From CAVPCY01 sp963702525 (lineage in GTDB: Bacteria; Actinomycetota; Coriobacteriia; Anaerosomatales; PHET01): a DNA stretch of 64,000 nucleotides. Shown here one piece after another: positions 33,601-44,869 of the stretch. The notes beneath the pieces were generated by a model that searched no databases, was not told the DNA's origin, and worked only from the letters and a program-made list of their open reading frames with translations. Location of the stretch: NCBI GenBank assembly GCA_963702525.1, contig CAVPCY010000013.1:124001-188000 (forward strand). Direction: 5' to 3'. Position numbers and translations under genes: made by a program. Positions within the stretch are counted from its first letter, which is position 1, and every line of letters starts with the position of its first letter.

Positions 33601-36600
33601 CCGCCGACGGCCGTGGTAGTAACCTACGTGCCGCTCTCCCACTGTCCGCCGTCGAGGCGGTACTCGGTCGATGCGACGCCGAATTTTTTTTTTTAAAAAA
33701 GCCTGACAGGTAGAAGTCGGCGTATCCGGCCTCCACACCGTCAGATCACGATGCGGGCGCGACCCAGGGTGGGCGCGACCGAGCCGATCAGGTCAAAGCC
33801 GGTGCCGGTGAAGTGGAGAAGCGCATACGAGCCCGACGTGTTGGTGTAGGCCCAGCTGCCGCCAGAGCGCTTCACCGAGTTCGAGGTTGTCCACGGGCCT
33901 TTGTAGGGATGATGCCGTCGTCGATCTGCTCGTAGCGCACCTTGACGATGAAGTGGTCTCGATCTGCCCTCCTCGACATTGCCGGCTGCGTCACGGGAGC
34001 GGAACTCGCAGTGTGTGGGTGCCGCCGGCCGAGGTCGACACCGTCGTGCCCGGCGTCCACGAGCCGCCGTCGAGGCGGTACTCGGTCGATGCGACGCCCG
34101 AGAGCGTGTCGGAGGGCGACAGGGTGATCGTGGCGGCGCCGGTGTAGAGCGCCACCGCGTCTGACGTCGTCACCGGGGCGCTCAGGTCGATGCGCACGGT
34201 GGCGTGTCCGATGGCGCCGTAGTGGCCCACCGCGTCTTGCGCGCGGAAGCTCACCGCATGCACGCCTTCGGTCGAGAGCGTCACGCCGTTGGTGGTCTCG
34301 ATCCCGGGGTCGGCTCCGCCGGTGCCGTAGAAGACGTGCTCGACGCCCGAGGCGCTGTCGGTGGCCTGGATCGAGAGCGTGTGCGCGGCGTTGAGCCAGC
34401 CTGGCGGCTCGCTTGACGCTCGCGGTCGGTGCGCCGGTGTCGACCTTGACCACGATGCTTCCCACGGCCTCGGTGTTGCCCGCACTATCGGTGGAGCTGA
34501 ACTTGACGGTGTGAATCCCTTCGGCTGGACAGCTGGATCGGTCCGCTGTAGGGGACGGAGGGCGCGGAGCCGTCGGTCGAGTACAGCGTGCTTGCCACGC
34601 CGGAGTGCTCGTCGGTGGCTGACAGGGTGACCTCAGCGCTGTCGGCGACCCAGCCGCTCGGTGCACTTGGCTGCGTGACCGGCGCGGTGGTGTCGTTTCT
34701 GACCACGAGGGTCTTGGGGGTCTCGGCGTTGGCGGCGGCGTCATACGCCCAGTACTCGACCGAGTGGGCGCCTTGCGCGCTCACGGTGAACGGACGCGTG
34801 TAGGTCGTCTCGGCCCCACCGTCGACGCGGTAGCGGATCGCGGTGACCCACGTCTCGGCGTCCTCGCTCGACAGCGTGATGGTGGCCGGCGTCATGCGCC
34901 ACGCACCGTCGGCGCTGCCCGAGCTCGTCGGTGCGGCCGTGTCGGGTGCGAGCGTGCCGACCACGTCGAGCGCGTCGATGCCGATGCCGGTGCCGCTCGA
35001 GGCGGCGTTCTTCGTGCCGCTCCACTCGATGCGCACGGTGTGCGCGCTGTCAGCAAGGCCGGTCGAGAGCGAAGACCTTGGCCTTGTGGACGTAGCCCGA
35101 CAGGTAGAAGTCGGCATATCCGGCCTCGGTGCCGTCGACCACGATACGTGCCTTGCCCAGGTTGGGGGCGACCGAGCCGATCAGATCGAACCCGGTGCCG
35201 GTGAAGTGGAACAGTGCGAACGAGCCGGCCGCGTTGGTGTAGGCCCAGCTGCCGCCGGAGCGAGACGCGTTGTTCGAGGTCGTCCAGGTGCCCTTGTAGT
35301 AGACACCGTCGGCGGTCTGCTCGGATCGAGCCTTGACGCCGAAGGTGACCGACTTGGTCAGCTCCACGTTGCCGACCGCGTCAGTCGAGCGGAACTCCAG
35401 TGTGTGGGTGCCGCCGGCACGAGGTCGACACCGTCGTGCCCGGCGTCCACGAGCCGCCGTCGAGGCGGTACTCGGTCGATGCGACGCCGGAGAGCGTGTC
35501 GGAGGGCGACAGGGTGATCGTGGCGGTGGTCGGTGTAGAGCGACACCGCGTTCGACGTGGTCACCGGGGCGCTCAGGTCGATGCGCACGGTGGCGTGTCC
35601 TATGGCGCCGTAGTGGCCCACCGCATCTTGCGCGCGGAAGCTCACCGCGTGCACGCCTTCGGTCGAAAGCGTCACGCCGTTGGTGGTCTCGATCCCGGGG
35701 TCGGCTCCGCCGGTGCCGTAGAAGACGTGCTCGACGCCCGAGGCGCTGTCGGTGGTCTGGATAGAGAGCGTGTGCGCGGCGTTGAGCCAGCCTGGCGGCT
35801 CGCTGACGCTCGCGGTCGGCGCGCCGGTGTCGACCTTGACCACGATGCTTCCCACGGCCTCGGTGTTGCCTGCACTATCGGTGGAGCTGAACTTGACGGT
35901 GTGAATCCCTTCGGCTGGACAGCTGGATCGGTCCGCTGTAGGGCAGGGAGGGCGCGGAGCCGTCGGTCGAATACAGCGTGCTTGCCACGCCGGAGTGCTC
36001 GTCGGTGGCTGACAGGGTGACCTCAGCGCTGTCGGCGACCCAGCCGCTCGGTGCACTTGGCTGCGTGACCGGCGCGGTGGTGTCGTTTCTGACCACGAGG
36101 GTCTTGGGGGTCTCGGCGTTGGCGGCGGCGTCATACGCCCAGTACTCGACCGAGTGGGTGCCTTGCGCGCTCACGGTGAACGGTACCGTGTAGGTCGTCT
36201 CGGCCCCACCGTCGACGCGGTAGCGGATCGCGGTGACCCACGTCTCGGCGTCCTCGCTCGACAGCGTGATGGTGGCCGGCGTCATGCGCCACGCACCGTC
36301 GGCGCTGCCCGAGCTCGTCGGTGCGGCCGTGTCGGGTGCGAGCGTGCCGACCACGTCGAGCGCGTCGATGCCGATGCCGGTGCCGCTCGAGGCGGCGTTC
36401 TTCGTGCCGCTCCACTCGATGCGCACGGTGTGCGCGCTGTCAGCAAGGCCGGTCAGAGCGAAGACCTTGGCCTTGTGGACGTAGCCTGACAGGTAGAAGT
36501 CGGCATATCCGGCCTCGGTGCCGTCGACCACGATACGTGCCTTGCCCAGGTTGGGGGCGACCGAGCCGATCAGATCGAACCCGGTGCCGGTGAAGTGGAA

Positions 36601-39600
36601 CAGTGCGAACGAGCCGGCTGCGTTGGTGTAGGCCCAGCTGCCGCCGGAACGAGACGCGTTGTTCGAGGTCGTCCAGGTGCCCTTGTAGTAGACACCGTCG
36701 GCGGTCTGCTCGGATCGGGCCTTGACGCCGAAGGTGACCGACTTGGTGAGCTCCACGTTGCCGACCGCGTCAGTCGAGCGGAACTCCAGTGTGTGGGTGC
36801 CGCCGGCCGAGGTCGACACCGTCGTGCCCGGCGTCCACGAGCCGCCGTCGAGGCGGTACTCGGTCGATGCGACGCCGGAGAGCGTGTCGGAGGGCGACAG
36901 GGTGATCGTGGCGGTGGTGGTGTAGAGCGCCACCGCGTTTGACGTGGTGACCGGGGCGCTCAGGTCGATGCGCACGGTGGCGAGGCGAGCGCCGGTGGAG
37001 TTCCCCACGTTGTCGATGGCAGAGTAGGAGACCGAGTGGATGCCCTCTCCGACCACTGGTATCGGCGCCGTGTACGGCGTCATCATCGCACCATCGAGCG
37101 ACGCCAGTGTCATCTGAACCCCTGAGTGCGGATCGTTGGCGAACACCGAAAGAAGGACGGGGGCGTTGGACCATCCGGCAGGCGCATCGTCTGAGACGGT
37201 AGGCGCGCTTGCATCGGTGCGGACGGTGACGGTGCGGGTGGCCTCGACGTTGCCGACGTTGTCCACGGCGGCGTAGGCCACCGTACGCGTGCCGTCACCG
37301 GATACGGTGATGCCGGTTGTGTAGACGGTGGTCGCTCCGCCGTCGATGGAGTAGCGAGCGGCTGCCACGCCGGAGAGGCTATCGGTCGAGTGCAGCGCGA
37401 ACGTGAGCGGGCTGCGCTGCCAGCCGAGGGGGGCGTCGTCAGTCGAGGAAGGCGCTGACCGGTCGATGCGTATGCTCGCGGTCTTCGTAGTCTCGGTGTT
37501 GCCCGCCGCGTCGACCGACCAGTACTCGACCGAGTGGACGCCTTCGGCCGCCACTTCGAACGGCGTGACGTACTCGGCGGTTGCGCCGCCGTCGAGACGG
37601 AAGTAGGTGCGCGCGACTCCCGACAGCGGGTCGGCGGCGCTCAGGACTGCGGTGATCGGCGTCGCCGACCAAGCGGACGGAGCGCCGTTCGAGGAGACGG
37701 GCGCGGAGTTGTCGATGCGGACGAGGGCCGTCCGCGGGGCCGCGGAGTTGCCCGCGGCGTCTACCGCCGTGTAGCGGAGGGTGGTCGTGCCTTCGGCGCT
37801 GATCGCGACGCCGCCCTGATAGGGCAGGCTCGGCGCGGAGCCGTCCACCGAGTACAGGATGGACTGCACGCCGGAGCCTGGGTCGCTGGCGGTGAGATGC
37901 ACCGTGACGGGGCCCTTGGTCCAGGTGCTAGGGGCGTCGTCGGATACGACCGGCAGGCCGAAGTCGACGCGGATGGTCGCCGTCTTGGCCAGCTCGATAT
38001 TGCCGACCGAGTCGACCGACCAGTACTGGAGCGTGTGCACACCCTCTGTTGCCACCGAGATCGGGCCCGCGTACGGGGAGATCGCTCCGGCGTCGAGGCG
38101 GTAGTAGGTGGCGCTGATGGCGGTGTGAGCATCGGTGGCGTTGAGGGTGACGGTCACCGGCTGAGCGGACCATCCGGCAGGGGCGTTGTCGGTCGTGCTC
38201 GGTGCGGTCTCGTCGGAGCGAATCGTGACCGTCTTGTTGGACTCGCGGTTTCCGGCGTTGTCGATAGCGGCGAAACGAAGCGTGTGCTCGCCATCGCCGG
38301 CTATCGTGATGGTGTCCGAGTACGGGTTCTCGGCGCCACCGTCGACGGCATACACGATCGAGGAGACGCCGGACAGGGCGTCTGAAGCGCTCAGATGAAC
38401 GCCGATGGGTCCTTTGACCCACGCACTCGGGCGCGTCGGAGGAGCTCGAAGGAGCGATGAAGTCGAGGCGGACCCGGGCGATTCGCTCGCCTGTGGAGTT
38501 GCCGAGAAGGTCAGTGGCGGCGTACTTGATCGTCGTGGTGCCCTCGGCGCTGACGACGATTCCCGTCAGCGGGTTGTACGTCGTGGTGGGCGTGCCGCCG
38601 TCGGTGCTGAACAGCACCGAGCCAAGGCCGCAGCCGTCGTCGGACGCTGCGATGTGGACGGTTCGCGGTGCGCCCAGCCACGCCGTGGGCGCGTCGTCGG
38701 ACACTGCGGGCGCGGTGCGGTCGATGCGCACGAACGCGTTCTTCGCGACTTCGACGTTGCCGACGCCGTCCACGGCCCAGTACTGGATCGTCGTGGTGCC
38801 CTCGGCCGAGACCTCGAAGGGGCCATCGTAGTCCGTCGTCGGCGAGAAGGGACCACCGTTCACGGAGAGCTGGTAGTAGACGCGTGGTGAGACGACTCCG
38901 TTGTCGGTCGCGTAGAGCTGGACGGTCTCAGGTGTCGTGCGCCACTGGCCTGTGGGCGATGCGGAGGAGATCGGCGGTTCCTGGTCCCCGATGATCGGGC
39001 CGCACAGCTCGAGGGCGTCCACGTTGATCTGGTTATCGAGTGAGAGGGGATTCTTCAGGCCGGTCCACTCGACACGGAACACGTGTTGCCCGCTGCCCAG
39101 TCCGGCGATCGAGAGTACCTTCTGCTGGTAGAGGGAGTCGGCCGAGTACTGATCCACCAAAGCCCTGGTGACCCCATCGATGACGACTCGCGCGATGCCC
39201 GAGTGCATGTCCTTCGCAGAGATGAGGTCGAAGCGGTCGCCGCGGAACGTGCCAGCGAGCGCACCCGGTCCCCAGGCGTAGCGCATGAGTCCACCGGAGT
39301 GTTGGCTGGAGACTCGCCGACCCCAGTCATCGCCCTCTTGCTCGATGTACTGCTGTAGTTCGTCCTCGAAGCGCTCGAGCAGCGTGAACTGCGCGCTGCG
39401 GACCGTCTCAGTGTTGCCGAGGCTGTCCACCGAGTACCACTGCAGAGTGTGGGATCCGAGAGCGGTCGTGGCCTTGCTGAACGAGGCGACCGTCCCGGCG
39501 GTCCAAGCGCCCCCGTCAAGACGGAAGTAGGTCGTGGCAACACCCGACATCGTGTCGACCGCTGTGAGGCGGATCGTCGCGGTGTTGGCGTAGTCGGCCA

Positions 39601-42600
39601 CCGCGTCCGACGTCGTGGTGGGCGGTATCGAGTCCAACTTCAGCGACTGGCTGACGAGCGGCTCCGTGTTGCCCAGCGTGTCTTCGGAGTAGTAGCTCAC
39701 CGTGTTGGTGCCATCCGTGCTCACGGTGAAGGGTTCACCATACAGAGTGGTGGCTGTGAGTGTCGCCTCTTGGGTCACGCCGTAGTAGGTCTCACCCTCG
39801 TGGTTCAGGTAGTCGAGTTGTGTGAGAACGACATCGAACGGCGGCTTGACCCATTCTGCGGGGATGTTCGAGGTCGTGACGGGCGGATCGAGGTCGTCCA
39901 CCTCGCCACCGAAGACTCCCTCGACTTCGACGCTGTAGACGTTCACGCGCGTGTATCCGCTTTCGCCCGCGTTGCCTGTCCATGCCCACTTGAAGGAGTG
40001 ATTGGTGTCGGCCATCGAGGCGCTGTCGTAGACGACCTTGGGGCCTTGTGCGGTGGTGCTGTAGAGATTGACCAGGGTCGAGCGTCCGTCGATGGTCGCT
40101 CGCGCCCACCCGAATGCTGGGCCGGTGTATCCGTAGACCTTCACCCGGGTCGCGCGCCCGTAGCCGGTAACGTAGTTGCCCGTGCTCTGCGTCGTGGTCC
40201 TGACTCCGTCAAGGTAGGGTGTCCACGAGCCTTTGAACGACAGTTCGGGAGAGGCGTAGGTGTAGGTCTCCAGAGCGCGCCTTACCAGGAGCGAGGTCGA
40301 GTGTTCGGACTCCACGTTGCCCGCCACGTCGATCGACCTGAAGCCCAGGGTGTGGAGCTGGTAGCCGGTGATGCGGACCGAGGTGCCGTCTGTCCACGCG
40401 CCGCCGTCCACGCGGTACTGCGACTTCGAGACGCCCGAGCGGTTGTCGGTTGCCGAGAAGGTCACAGTGGCTGAGTCGATGTAGCTCGAAGCGGCATCGC
40501 TCGTGGTGACCGGTGGCGTTGCGTCGCAACGGATCTGGGCCGTCTGGGTGGTTTCGTTGTTGCCCGCGCCGTCGGTGCTTGCGAACAGGATCGTAGCAGT
40601 CCCGTCATAGGACACCGTGAACGGCGCCGCGTAGGTCTGAACCGTCCCGCCGTTGAGCGAGTACCGTGTCTGAGCGACATAGGTCTCGTCGGTAGCGGAG
40701 ATCGAGATCGGCTTTGTCGGGCTGTACCAGCCGGTGCCCGCGTCACTTGTCGAGACAGGCGCGACAGCGTCGGGCTCGAGCGTTCCTGCGATGTCGACGT
40801 AGTCAAGACCGACCGAGTCGCCGGTGGACGAGGGATTGTGAGTGCCCAGCGGGGTGACGGCAAGCACGTTGGTCGTGGCGGCGTTCAGCCCGCCCCATGA
40901 GGTGAGGAACGCGCGTTGCGGAGTTGCCGAGTAGCAGTCGATAGTCGAGGGGTTCTGACCGTTAAGCGTGATCGTGAACTTGCCCATGTTGGGGCCCTTA
41001 CGGCCGTACAGGTCGATGTTCTTGCCCTTGAAGACGAAGTACGCAGTAGCGGACGTGGATTGCGACGCGGCGTACTTGCCGTTGCGCGCGATGCCGTCTG
41101 CGACGCTCGCCCAGGACACCCCTGTACACGATCTTGGGATCGTCTTCGTCGTTGGTGGTGTTCACGTTGAACAGGAACGACTTGATGTCTTCGACGTTGC
41201 CGGCGTTGTCGAACGATCGCCAAAGCAGCTCGTATTGGCCGTAGGATGTCGCGGGGATGACGATGCGCGTGCCGGAGTACCAGGTAGAGCCCTGGTCCAG
41301 AGACCACTGCGTGTGCTGGACGCCGGACCCGGCCTCGAGGACCGTCAGGTCGATGACGGCTTCGCCGTAGTACATCGGTACGGCATTGCTGAGGGTGATC
41401 GGGGCGAGTCTGTCGATGCGGACTGTCTTGGTGACTACGGATTCGGCGTTTCCGGCCTTGTCAACCGAGAAGTACTTGAGCGTGGTGGTGCCCTCGGACG
41501 ACACCGAGATGGGCCCGGTGGCACGCAGCGTCGGCGCAGTTCCGTCCAAGCTGTAGTACGTGGCATCGACGCCGGACTTGCCCTGATCCGTTGCGGTGAG
41601 CGTGACTGACACGGCAGTGGTCTGCCATGTCGTGGGAGCGTTGTCGGTTGTGGTCGGCGCCGTGTGGTCCGGGTTGCCTTCCTGGAATGCCCAGCGTTGG
41701 ACGCCGGCGGAGCCTGAGATCGGCTGGGTGTTGACCCAGACGTTGCCCCACGTGTCTACGGAAAGCTTGGTGGGGTAGTAGATCGAGCCCTCGGCGGGGT
41801 TGGGGTAGGTCCCCATCAGATCGCCATCAGCATCCAAGCGGATGAACTGTGAGGACGTTGGGGATTGCCCCAGAACGTAGGTGGTCTCGAAACCGTCTTG
41901 GTACACATCCAGCGGCTCGGTGACAGGTGTCTCTGACAGGTCGACGGTGCCAAGCACTACGCCCGCTGTGTCGTAGCGCACCAGCCGGGAGTTGTACGTG
42001 TCTGCGACCAGTATGTCGCCGTTCGCATCGAAGCACATGCCTCGAGGCCCCGCTATGTCGGCATCGAGAGGCTGCTCGAAGACGGTCGGATCGCGGGTTA
42101 CCGCGTCGAAGCGCACCAAGGGGAGGAGCCCCTGATTCAGGACGTAGACGTTCCCCGCGCCATCCACGAGCATGTCCGATGGGTTGTCCAGGTAGTAGTT
42201 CTCGCCCTCCGGCGCGCCGAAGCTCTCCGCGACGCTCATATCCGCCGGATCGAAGACCACTACGGTCTGGGTGTCCCCAGTCGATGTGAGATCGGTAGCG
42301 TAGAGCAGGCCGTCGGGACCGAAGCTCATGCTGCTCAGCCATCTGCCAGGAAGCATCTTTGTCGCAGACGACGTCGACTGCCCCTGCTCGTACACGGCCA
42401 CGAAGCTGTCGGCGATCTCGTGGGCATCTCGGTGAAAGACCCACAGCTTGCCATCGGGTGCGGTGTCGAAGGCGGGGACGACGAAGCGTGCCTCAGGGTC
42501 GGTGTGCGCCGCGTAGAGGAAGGGCGCCACGTAGTCGTCGGCCGGATCCGGGAACGTGAACGTCGCCGCGGCACTCCACGGTGCTATCGCCACGAGCGCC

Positions 42601-42677
42601 ATTGAGACAGCGGCGAGCGTCGCGGCCCGGAGCGAGTATCTACGAAGCGTGCAGACGAATGAATGAGGCGACATCAT
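28667..42677 (-). CDS. Giant secreted repeat protein: NHL propeller, Ig-like repeats and carbohydrate-binding-like modules (about 4,670 codons, frameshifted)
   Basis: ATG 42677 opens a signal peptide (RAATLAAVSMALVAIAPWSA). Residues about 60-340 form an NHL-type beta-propeller (GPRGMCFDANGDILVADTYN). Then come many Ig-like units of about 85 residues of the form Y.LDGG...Y..P..V..EG.HTL.Y.S.D.AGN.E, resembling OmpL47-type or chitobiase C-terminal-type repeats. Interspersed are about 13 copies of a 115-120 residue beta-sandwich module (SGGSWAYTY, then F.GTGFDLI, G.A...LDG, VDLYSASTLHQQKV, GLA.G.HTV.IEWTGTKN, FGIDAIDV), near 41.0, 40.1, 39.2, 36.5, 35.1, 33.8, 33.3, 31.9, 30.5, 30.1, 29.7, 29.3 and 28.9 kb. 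I see no LPXTG signal or C-terminal membrane anchor; the last module ends GIDAIDVHGALLEAAP at the TAA (28667). Frame breaks occur at about 41117, 38430, 35920, 35530, 35060, 31170, 29400 and 28750, and densely at 32.3-34 kb. I infer a cell-surface adhesin or polysaccharide-binding scaffold. Confidence 0.8.
31440..33682 (-). repeat. Imperfect duplicate of about 0.8 kb inside the giant gene; second copy riddled with small A/T-rich insertions
   Basis: The segment at about 31440-32205 recurs at about 32865-33682. Apart from insertions the copies are almost identical, but the second is about 50 bases longer through many one- to several-base insertions, nearly all A or T (for example CCGAGCGCC becomes CCGAAAATATGCGCC near 33045; TTCGTCGAGG becomes TTCGATCGAGG near 33157). 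The stretch 32291-32470 is likewise a corrupted copy of about 36961-37130. Confidence 0.8.
33682..33700. other. A2-T11-A6 homopolymer block at a repeat junction
   Basis: Nineteen bases of pure A/T sit exactly where the corrupted repeat copy ends and the next 1.39-kb repeat begins. In a GC-rich coding region this is out of place and looks like an assembly join. Confidence 0.8.
33703..36950 (-). repeat. Near-identical tandem repeat, period about 1.39 kb, about 2.3 copies
   Basis: Sequence at position x recurs at x plus about 1,390 across this interval (for example 34501 and 35891; 35041 and 36431) with only scattered differences, some of them single-base indels that break the frame of one copy (an extra G near 35063). 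Each unit codes for one carbohydrate-binding-like module plus about four Ig-like units. Confidence 0.85.
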
Positions 42678-42788
42678 TGCGCAGCTCGTTTCCGTTCGAT
42701 GACATGATTCAAGGGGCGCCCTAGACGCCTACCTCATGTATCGAACCGAAACTGCGGCCGCCTTAGGATGTGGCTGGGGAAACGCGAC

Positions 42789-42843
42789 CATCGGGCGAGA
42801 AAGGCCGATGAATGGTGATGCGCGTCACAACGCGACGCGCATC
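42789..42843 (-). terminator. Two consecutive hairpins between the pilin operon and the giant gene
   Basis: GATGCGCGTC (42817-42826) pairs perfectly with GACGCGCATC (42834-42843), and CATCGG (42789-42794) pairs with CCGATG (42805-42810). They lie about 35-90 bases past the stop of the PilX-like gene in transcription order, so they probably end or attenuate that transcript before the giant gene. Confidence 0.55.
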
Positions 42844-42875
42844 AGTTACCGCTGCATTCAGATAGTCCGCTGCGC

Positions 42876-44199
42876 CTACTCGTCGAGCCACTGGGTGACG
42901 CGCAGGTTGTCGCCTCTCAGCTGAGGGAACAGGGGAGGCGGATCGTCGTAGAGCGCGGGGTCGTACAGGTACTGCCTGTCGCCGATGAACCCAGCGGACA
43001 AGTCCGAGCGGTAGAAGCCGGTGTTGCCGCCCGCTGCAGAGAGGGAGCCGCGAAGGGTGAGGTCGTTCCTCTTCATGTTGACGTCGCCGTTGTACGAGCT
43101 CGGCGCGTCGAAGCCGATCGTGCCCGTCTGCGCCAGGATGGCGGCTTCGACGGTGAGGTCGGTCGGCATCTGGTAGTAGAACATGGGCCACGTGGTCTTG
43201 CCCTGCGCTACCAGTCCGCAGACCGCCTTGGGCGTGCCCGTTCCGCGTGTCAGGTTGGCGATGAAGATCATGTCCTTGCTGGTTGCAAGGGTGACAGGGC
43301 TCCCGTACGTGCCCTTGGGGTATACGTTGTCGTCGAAGAAGATGACTCCGGATGCGGGCACGGCTATCGTCACCGGCGAGTCCAGGGTCATGGCGCCGAC
43401 CTTTGGTTTGGTCGTGTCCGACGAGTATGTGAGGTTCAGAGTCAGGATCTTCTCGATGATCACAGTCGAACCCGACAGCGTCACCACATAGCCCTTCGCT
43501 CCGCTCGCGGGGTAGTACGTGTTCTCGGCCTGAGCGGTAGCCTTCAGTTTCGCGATGTCTGTGGAGATCTTGGTGAAGTCCACCGTCGGCAGAGCGCCGT
43601 CCTGCCATCCGCCCGGGTAGTTGACCGCTTTCGGTGCCGAACTCGAGCCGCTGTAGCACTTCTTCCCGGTGCCGCACGCGTAGGCCTTCTTCTTGAGAGT
43701 CCCGCTGTTGTAGATGTTGCCGTTGATCCGGACCTTGCCGTCGACCACGGTGGTGGCACCGAAGGTGATGTTTCCGGTACCGAGCACCCACGCGTAGTCG
43801 GCGAAGGTCGGGAAGCGCACAAGTGCGTTGACGACTCTGCGTTGTCCGGTGTTCAAGCGTACCCTCGGACCGCAGGCGGATAAGCTCGCCGGCCTCCTCG
43901 GCCGTGACGTTCCACGTGCCGCCCTCGAGCTCCAGCGGGCCGAGTTCGGGGTTGTCCTTCCAGTAGTCGTAGCCGTTGGCGCTGAGTCGATACATGTACT
44001 CGTTGAGCCCGGCATCTGCGATGTGCATGGCCTGGTTACGCTGGGTGTAGAGGGTTGTGTGGCTGGTTCGATACGCCATGAGGACCAAGACCGTCGTCGC
44101 GAGAAGGAAGACGATGGTGGACATCAGGACGACCGTCAGCATCGCGAATCCGGAGTCGTCGCGTATCGCCTGGCGTCGCGTCGCGTCGTTGCGTCTCAT
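42876..44199 (-). CDS. PilX-like type IV pilus assembly/minor pilin protein (one frameshift)
   Basis: ATG 44199, three bases after the preceding gene's stop. About 441 codons. The N-terminus has a short basic leader, then SGFAMLTVVLMSTIVFLLAT and TTLVLMAY-like hydrophobic residues, followed by QRNQAMHIADAGLNEYMYRL, the standard start of PilX/PilX_N proteins, where the helix anchors the subunit in the membrane and pilus. The rest is a soluble domain with VVDGKVRINGNIYNSGTLKK, TVDFTKISTDIAKLKA and TGTIGFDAPSSYNGDV, the polymorphic beta-rich pattern seen in bactofilin-like or DUF7305-like pilus-associated domains; I do not assign it further. One break near 43860, between ELIRLRSEGTL and TGQRRVVNALVRFPTFADYA. 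Last of the three prepilin-type genes, and the one nearest the giant gene. Confidence 0.75.
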
Positions 44200-44201
44200 C
44201 T

Positions 44202-44858
44202 CTACTTCACCACATTCTCTACGGCACGGATTCTGACAAGTGCACTCGTGTGCATCTCAACCGTGTTGCTTCCCGACCTCGCCTGGTTCTGGAGGTCGAT
44301 GCCGACCATGGATATCCTGGGTGCGGTCGTCAGAGGGCTTGCGGGCGCCAAGGCGTCGAAGCCATGCTGCTCGCCGTTGCTGCAGGTGGTGGCGGTGTTC
44401 GGCGTGGTGCTGTGGTAGCAGAAGATCGGGTCGGTGGTGGAGGTGAGATCCTCGAGGACGGGAGTCCCGGCGCCGTAGGTGCCATGGGTGAAGGGCGGCA
44501 TGGTCCCGATCGCGGGCGCTACGGCTCGCAGGAGTGTGGAGCCGACTACGTAGTACTTGACCTTCTCCGGCCTGTCATCGCGGTTTGCATCCATGAAGAA
44601 CTCCATCTGGCGCGGTTGCGAGACGATAAGCGCGCCATACCCTTCCTCGTTCTCCACCGCTTGTCGCAGCTCCCGGGTCATCGTCTCGACCGCGTGTTGG
44701 GCGTTGTCGGACGCTATGGCGCGTGCCTCGGACTCGTTGGCCATCGTCGTCGCCGCGCCGAACAGCATGTACGCGGTCGACAGCACGACGATCATCAACA
44801 CGCAGACGACCATCAGCTCCACAAGCGAAGTCCCTGAGTCATCTCTGAGCTGGTTCAT
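44202..44858 (-). CDS. Type IV prepilin-like minor pilin
   Basis: 218 codons, unbroken, from ATG 44858, 12 bases after the stop of the upstream prepilin gene. The leader MNQLRDDSG ends at a prepilin peptidase site, G before TSLVELMVVCVLMIVVLSTA, with the conserved Glu five residues after cleavage. After the helix, ARAIASDNAQHAVETMTREL and FFMDANRDDRPEKVKYYVVG form the start of the pilin globular domain, as in PilW-type minor pilins; two cysteines in the segment FCYHSTTPNTATTCSNGEQH could form a disulfide. It would be processed by a prepilin peptidase and assembled in a type IV pilus or pseudopilus tip complex with its neighbours. Confidence 0.85.
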   Translation of the reverse strand: MNQLRDDSGTSLVELMVVCVLMIVVLSTAYMLFGAATTMANESEARAIASDNAQHAVETMTRELRQAVENEEGYGALIVSQPRQMEFFMDANRDDRPEKVKYYVVGSTLLRAVAPAIGTMPPFTHGTYGAGTPVLEDLTSTTDPIFCYHSTTPNTATTCSNGEQHGFDALAPASPLTTAPRISMVGIDLQNQARSGSNTVEMHTSALVRIRAVENVVK

Positions 44859-44869
44859 GGTTGCCCTAT

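Noticed and set aside
33682..33700. T11 run as a terminator or the A/T block as a promoter
   Set aside because: There is no stem before it in either direction, and it sits exactly at a repeat junction within a coding region, which fits an assembly join better.
28667..42677. CRISPR array or other DNA-level repeat system
   Set aside because: The repeats are long, coding and in frame, with protein-level conservation; there are no short regularly spaced repeats with unique spacers.
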